From the NCBI RefSeq assembly GCF_021261315.1, contig NZ_JAJSAX010000001.1, forward strand, positions 1,178,001-1,242,000: DNA of 64,000 bases, read 5' to 3'. The notes beneath the pieces are model-generated. The model saw only the letters and a list, made by a program, of their open reading frames with translations, was not told where the DNA came from and made no database searches. Each line of letters opens with the position of its first letter. Position 1 is the first letter of the stretch. This document shows, in pieces, positions 63,008 to 64,000 of this stretch. Position numbers and translations under genes: made by a program. The stretch is from Epilithonimonas sp. JDS. GTDB lineage: Bacteria > Bacteroidota > Bacteroidia > Flavobacteriales > Weeksellaceae.

Positions 63008-63661
63008 ATGAAACGGTATTTATTAATATTCTTAAGCTTTTTCCTCTTCAACTGTAATGGACAGGAGAAAAAATCAAAACCTTTAACAAATCAAAAAATG
63101 GATAAAAACAATTTGGAATATGCCACTTTGGCAGGCGGATGTTTTTGGTGTGTGGAAAGTTGTTTTCATATGCTGAAGGGTGTAGAATCTGTAACTTCCG
63201 GATATTCCGGCGGTAAAACAGACAACCCAACTTATGAAGAAGTGTCAACGGGAACTACAGGACACGCAGAAGTGGTACAGATCGCTTATGATCCGAAAAT
63301 CATTTCTTACAAACAACTGCTGGAAGTTTTCTGGTTTCTTCATAACCCGACTACGCTCAACAGACAAGGAAATGACATTGGAACGCAATACAGATCGGCA
63401 ATCTTTTATCATTCCGATCAACAAAAACAACAGGCCGAGGAATCTATGAAAGAGTCTGAAGCGAAAGGAGAATGGAATGGAAAATACGTCACAGAGATCG
63501 TTCCTTTCAAAAAATTCTGGTCAGCGGAAGCTTACCACCAAGGTTATTACAATGCCAATCCAAACCAGCCTTACTGTAGTGCTGTAGTTGGACCAAAGAT
63601 CCAGAAATTCAAAAAGCATTTTGGAGAATTGGGTTGGTTACAAGAAAAAGTGGAGCAATAA
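63008..63661 (+). CDS. msrA: Peptide methionine sulfoxide reductase MsrA, lipoprotein form
   Basis: This 217-aa enzyme reduces methionine-S-sulfoxide in proteins. The catalytic GCFWCVE is at residues 44-50 (Cys45), followed by GVESVTSGYSGG and the GNDIGTQYRSAIFY motif. It begins with MKRYLLIFLSFFLFNCNG, a lipoprotein signal with Cys16, and a Lys/Ser/Asn linker before the catalytic domain. Thus it should be membrane-anchored and exported, unlike cytoplasmic MsrA. A C-terminal Cys (PYCSAVVGPK) may be the resolving residue. A hairpin overlaps its stop codon. Confidence 0.96.
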   Translation: MKRYLLIFLSFFLFNCNGQEKKSKPLTNQKMDKNNLEYATLAGGCFWCVESCFHMLKGVESVTSGYSGGKTDNPTYEEVSTGTTGHAEVVQIAYDPKIISYKQLLEVFWFLHNPTTLNRQGNDIGTQYRSAIFYHSDQQKQQAEESMKESEAKGEWNGKYVTEIVPFKKFWSAEAYHQGYYNANPNQPYCSAVVGPKIQKFKKHFGELGWLQEKVEQ

Positions 63662-63677
63662 ACTCCACTTTTTTTAT
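63646..63677 (+). terminator. Terminator overlapping the msrA stop
   Basis: AAAAGTGGAG and CTCCACTTTT form a stem around CAATAAA, which contains the stop codon TAA; a T tract follows. Confidence 0.75.
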
Positions 63678-63709
63678 GTCTAAATTAAATTTAAAATATT
63701 AAATCTTTT

Positions 63710-63773
63710 GCAGCCCGACTTGAACGGATCCCGATTTAAAATCGGGAGGGAGTGGAAGGCGGATTAGCTGCCC
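63710..63773. repeat. Intergenic imperfect-palindrome repeat
   Basis: GCAGCCCGACTTGAACGG at the left, CCCGATTTAAAATCGGG at 63730-63746, then GAGTGGAAGGCGGATTAGC and CTGCCC. The layout (GCAG ... inner palindrome ... CTGC) matches what I remember of a repeat family between genes in Chryseobacterium relatives. It is not a tRNA. Confidence 0.6.
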
Positions 63774-63778
63774 AAATA

Positions 63779-64000
63779 TTAATTCACAAATGGCTTAATA
63801 ACACCAGTCGTTGTGTCTCTATCCACTTTATATCCGAGATTATAAGTAATTCCAAAACCTAAAGTCTGCTTTCTCTGCAGTCTTTTGATTTGATCGTGGT
63901 CATAAATCATATCAATCGTCACGACACCGGAAATATATTTGTTGAATTTAAGATTCAATGCGCCGCTGTAGTTGATGTCGACTCTTTCTGTATGCTCCAG
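63779..64000 (-). CDS. Predicted outer-membrane protein, C-terminal fragment
   Basis: Only the last 73 codons are inside the window. Strand-like pieces alternate aromatic or hydrophobic with charged residues: LEHTERVDINYSGALNLKFN, KYISGVVTIDMIYDHD, RLQRKQTLGFGITYNLGYKV. The end is TTTGVIKPFVN, not the classic terminal Phe/Tyr. The YDHDQIKRLQRKQTLGFG segment resembles the closing strands of Bacteroidota DUF3078-type outer-membrane proteins, but this is weak. The gene continues beyond base 64000; its function is not known. Confidence 0.55.
   Translation of the reverse strand: MEHTERVDINYSGALNLKFNKYISGVVTIDMIYDHDQIKRLQRKQTLGFGITYNLGYKVDRDTTTGVIKPFVN

Noticed and set aside
63710-63773. Possible tRNA or small RNA because of its palindromic arms
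   Set aside because: No anticodon stem, T-loop (TTCGA) or CCA-like end fits; better explained as an intergenic repeat.
1-64000. CRISPR array, integrase, transposase or prophage genes
   Set aside because: No regularly spaced repeats with unique spacers and no mobile-element protein was seen in any frame.

Overview
The window looks like a member of the Chryseobacterium group (Bacteroidota, Flavobacteriia, Weeksellaceae). The evidence is the gene content (DUF2795 and DUF2797 proteins, a DUF4382 lipoprotein, KxDGTPDxRYK repeat proteins, TonB receptors), AT-rich DNA with few Shine-Dalgarno sites, and repeated TAnnTTTG promoter boxes just upstream of genes. This assignment is inference from protein character; no database was searched.

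Bases 1 to about 34,900 are a large surface-polysaccharide locus. It opens with the end of rfbB and rfbA (dTDP-4-keto-6-deoxyglucose supply), followed by an ABC exporter pair (Wzm, and Wzt with a C-terminal domain typical of cargo-recognising Wzt). A GDP-L-fucose block (fcl, gmd) is interleaved with two different fucosyltransferase families (GT11 and GT10). A dTDP-3-amino-3,6-dideoxyhexose block holds two tandem ketoisomerases, an N-acyltransferase and an aminotransferase. A UDP-HexNAc epimerase and dehydrogenase pair should supply a HexNAc uronic acid. I count about 17 known or probable glycosyltransferases, two acyltransferase-3 membrane proteins, four left-handed beta-helix acyltransferases and one methyltransferase. 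No Wzx flippase, Wzy polymerase or initiating phosphosugar transferase is visible, so ABC-dependent export is the best reading. Several blocks lie on the minus strand, with divergent promoter boxes at some boundaries, which suggests piecemeal assembly.

The most interesting part is 29,935-33,030: two KAS III (FabH-like) synthases, a dedicated acyl carrier protein and a ketoreductase inside the sugar locus, with no dehydratase or enoyl reductase. This set could make a short hydroxylated acyl group, such as 3-hydroxybutyryl or 3,5-dihydroxyhexanoyl, for decorating an amino sugar.

Bases 34,980-64,000 are mostly chromosomal backbone. They hold a DUF4382 lipoprotein; a bicarbonate/CO2 cluster (beta-carbonic anhydrase, small secreted protein, SulP transporter, second beta-carbonic anhydrase); pth; lipoproteins; mfd; a KxDGTPDxRYK repeat protein; an AsmA-like protein; a DUF2797 protein; a UDP-glucuronate-4-epimerase-like SDR; DUF2795; secA; an iron-uptake pair (siderophore receptor and PepSY membrane protein); a second TonB receptor; a ROK kinase; a lipoprotein MsrA; and the 3' end of a predicted outer-membrane protein. 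Intergenic spaces carry several palindromic or short-unit repeats, one of which appears to have entered the reading frame of a glycosyltransferase. No tRNA, rRNA, CRISPR array, transposase or phage gene was seen.
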